This document shows, one piece after another, positions 13,179-14,608 of a stretch of 14,608 nucleotides of DNA; within the stretch, counting starts at the first letter, position 1; each line of letters opens with the position of its first letter. The stretch covers positions 1 to 14,608 of the forward strand of contig JAITTH010000109.1 of the NCBI GenBank assembly GCA_031287295.1, read 5' to 3'. The notes beneath the pieces are model-generated. The model was not told the origin of the DNA. It saw only the letters and a list, made by a program, of their open reading frames with translations, and did not search any database. The stretch is from Eubacteriales Family XIII. Incertae Sedis bacterium (GTDB lineage: Bacteria; Bacillota; Clostridia; Peptostreptococcales; Anaerovoracaceae). Both the position numbers and the translations under genes were made by a program.

Positions 13179-14237
13179 ATGAGGACTATGGATAAAAGGC
13201 TTTATTCTGAATTGAATGAGATTCTTCTTTCCGGGACAAAAGCTGCCGTGGTTTCGCATTACAGTGCAGGGAAGATTGAAAAAAAAGTCTATCATGAGGA
13301 CCGCAAAGAAGAGAAAGATGCGCTTGACGCGCTTTTGGCTTGCCCCGAGATTCGAACCTATGGACCGGTTTCTTTTCTTGAGCAGGAACCCTTTACGACT
13401 ATTGAGCAATATGCCCCAAAATCTCGTCTGATTATTTTGGGCGGTGGACACATCGCACTTTCGCTCGTAAAGATGGCAAGGCTTGTCGATTTTTCGGTTG
13501 TGGTTTTCGATGATCGCCCTGCCTTTGCGAACGGACAGAGATTTCCTGATGCCGACGAGGTGATCTGCGATGATTTCTCTCAGGTGTTTGATAAGCTCAC
13601 GATTCGCGAAACAGACTATGTTGTCATTGTGACGCGTGGTCATAAACACGATACGGAGTGTTTGGAGGGTGTCCTGCGGGGTAAGCTCCCTACCTATGTT
13701 GGAATGATTGGGTCGAAACGAAGAGTCGATATTGTTTTGCGGGAGCTTGCAGCGCAAGGTCATTCTCCGGAAGATGTTGCAGCTGTTCATACGCCCATCG
13801 GTCTAAAGATAGGTGCCATAACACCGGCGGAGATCGCCGTGTCGATTTTAAGTGAGATGATCGCGGTAAAGCGACTCAACCATGGAGGGTATGAGGATGT
13901 GATCTCCTGCGATCACGAGGCGATTGAATGGTTGTCCCAATATGGTGATCGTGCCGATGCCGTGGTCACGATTCTGGAGACGAACGGATCTGTACCGCGT
14001 GAGGCAGGGGCGAAAATGGTCATCAATTACGAAGGAAAGATTTTCGGAACGATTGGTGGGGGCTGTGCAGAGGCAGATATGATGCAAGAAGCAAGGTCGA
14101 TTATCAGGGATCATTCCTGGGGAATTCGCAAGATTGACTTAACGGATTCTGCAGAGGAAGATGGTATGGTGTGCGGTGGAACGATGCGCGTACTGATTGA
14201 AAGCAATTTTATCACGGAGGAAAAGAGGAGGTCATAA
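13179..14237 (+). CDS. XdhC-family protein with reversed domain order
   Basis: XdhC-type proteins handle molybdenum cofactor for xanthine dehydrogenase-like enzymes. The 352-residue protein has the Rossmann XdhC_C domain first: LIILGGGHIALSLVKMA (84-100), FDDRPAFANGQRFPDADEV, TRGHKHDTECL, YVGMIGSKRR and PIGLKIGAITPAEIAVSI. The CoxI-type domain follows at about 259-346 (ADAVVTILETNGSVPREAGA, IGGGCAEADM, then MVCGGTM). In typical XdhC proteins the CoxI domain is N-terminal. Residues 1-80 are an unrecognised segment. Start choice is uncertain: ATG 13179 follows the previous stop by 2 bases, and ATG 13188 has GAGGA close by. No molybdenum enzyme lies in the window, so the partner is unknown. Translation of htpG begins one base after its stop. 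Confidence 0.86.
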   Translation: MRTMDKRLYSELNEILLSGTKAAVVSHYSAGKIEKKVYHEDRKEEKDALDALLACPEIRTYGPVSFLEQEPFTTIEQYAPKSRLIILGGGHIALSLVKMARLVDFSVVVFDDRPAFANGQRFPDADEVICDDFSQVFDKLTIRETDYVVIVTRGHKHDTECLEGVLRGKLPTYVGMIGSKRRVDIVLRELAAQGHSPEDVAAVHTPIGLKIGAITPAEIAVSILSEMIAVKRLNHGGYEDVISCDHEAIEWLSQYGDRADAVVTILETNGSVPREAGAKMVINYEGKIFGTIGGGCAEADMMQEARSIIRDHSWGIRKIDLTDSAEEDGMVCGGTMRVLIESNFITEEKRRS

Positions 14238-14238
14238 C

Positions 14239-14608
14239 ATGGCGAAAAAACAATTCAAAGCGGAATCAAAAAGATTATTGGATCTGATGATCAATTCCAT
14301 ATATACACATAAAGAAATTTTTCTGCGGGAACTTATCTCAAATGCAAGCGATGCGATTGACAAGCTGTATTATAAGAGTCTCACAGAGAATCTAAGCGGA
14401 TTTTCGCGTGAGGACTTCCGCATTAAAATTATTGCGGATCAGGAAAATAGGACGCTTACCCTCAGCGATAACGGAATCGGCATGTCGCAGGACGATCTCG
14501 TATCGAACCTTGGAACCATTGCGCGTTCCGGGTCTCTGGATTTCAAAAATGACACAGGTGATCAGTCAGGGTCTGAGCTTGACGAGATAGATATTATCGG
14601 ACAATTTG
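14239..14608 (+). CDS. htpG: Heat-shock protein 90 (HtpG), N-terminal part (partial)
   Basis: These are the first 123 codons of HtpG; the gene leaves the window at the right edge. HtpG is the bacterial Hsp90 chaperone, and this part is its GHKL ATPase domain. AGGAGG (14226-14231) lies 7 bases before the ATG. The ATP-binding motifs are clear: FLRELISNASDAIDKLYY with the catalytic Glu and nucleotide-binding Asn, SDNGIGM with the adenine-contacting Asp, and LGTIARSGSLDF. The reading frame ends in IDIIGQF, where the family continues with the ATP lid. The start follows the xdhC stop in a TAACATG junction. Identification is secure; length and C-terminal domains cannot be seen. Confidence 0.97.
   Translation, partial: MAKKQFKAESKRLLDLMINSIYTHKEIFLRELISNASDAIDKLYYKSLTENLSGFSREDFRIKIIADQENRTLTLSDNGIGMSQDDLVSNLGTIARSGSLDFKNDTGDQSGSELDEIDIIGQF

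Noticed and set aside
1..14608. CRISPR array, tRNA or rRNA genes, insertion sequences or phage genes
   Set aside because: No regularly spaced repeats, tRNA-like cloverleaf, transposase or integrase motif was seen on either strand; the window is packed with genes on the plus strand.

Overview
The window is a dense, entirely plus-strand stretch of bacterial chromosome, with mostly housekeeping genes, Shine-Dalgarno sites of the AGGAGG type and several TTG starts. The EF-Tu tail, the metG-tatD pair and the tilS / ftsH / coaX / dusB series resemble the replication-origin-side clusters of Bacillota. HtpG and the biotin-dependent carboxyltransferase module suggest an anaerobic member of class Clostridia. 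This placement is inferred from gene order and protein style, not from a search.

Layout. The window opens with the last 69 codons of tuf (1-210). A 114-base gap follows, holding a hairpin whose T-tract lies on the minus strand. Next come two small membrane proteins of unknown function (325-723 and 725-1033) and a large single-pass membrane protein with TPR-like repeats and a chitobiase-C-terminal-like domain (1051-2601). The core is metG (2673-4325), tatD (4333-5157) and tilS (5179-6219). A good sigma-A-like promoter precedes ftsH (6334-8349). Directly behind ftsH is a biotin-dependent carboxyltransferase module: a carboxyltransferase alpha subunit (8352-9899), a 93-residue small subunit with an internal tandem repeat (9911-10192) and a biotin carrier protein (10270-10659). 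Then come coaX (10661-11503), dusB (11505-12485), a divergent PF02578/YfiH-family protein (12490-13176), an XdhC-family protein with its two domains in reversed order (13179-14237), and the first 123 codons of htpG (14239 to the window end).

How the genes relate. In Bacillus subtilis the order is tilS-hprT-ftsH-coaX-(hslO...)-dusB. Here hprT is absent and the carboxyltransferase module sits between ftsH and coaX with 1-2 base junctions, so it should be co-expressed with membrane-protein quality control and CoA synthesis. CoaX supplies CoA, and the carboxyltransferase acts on an acyl-CoA. No membrane beta subunit (the sodium-pumping OadB/MmdB/GcdB type), biotin carboxylase or biotin ligase gene is in the window. 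Whether the module is a sodium-pumping decarboxylase, a carboxylase or a transcarboxylase therefore cannot be settled here. Junctions of the form TAA-N-ATG occur four times, indicating tight translational coupling.

The points most worth following are the inserted carboxyltransferase module with its unusual small subunit and active-site substitutions, the start of ftsH (TTG, an overlapping ATG mini-frame and an A8 tract), the domain-swapped XdhC protein, the PF02578 protein lacking the usual first metal-ligand histidine, and the uncharacterised membrane proteins between tuf and metG.
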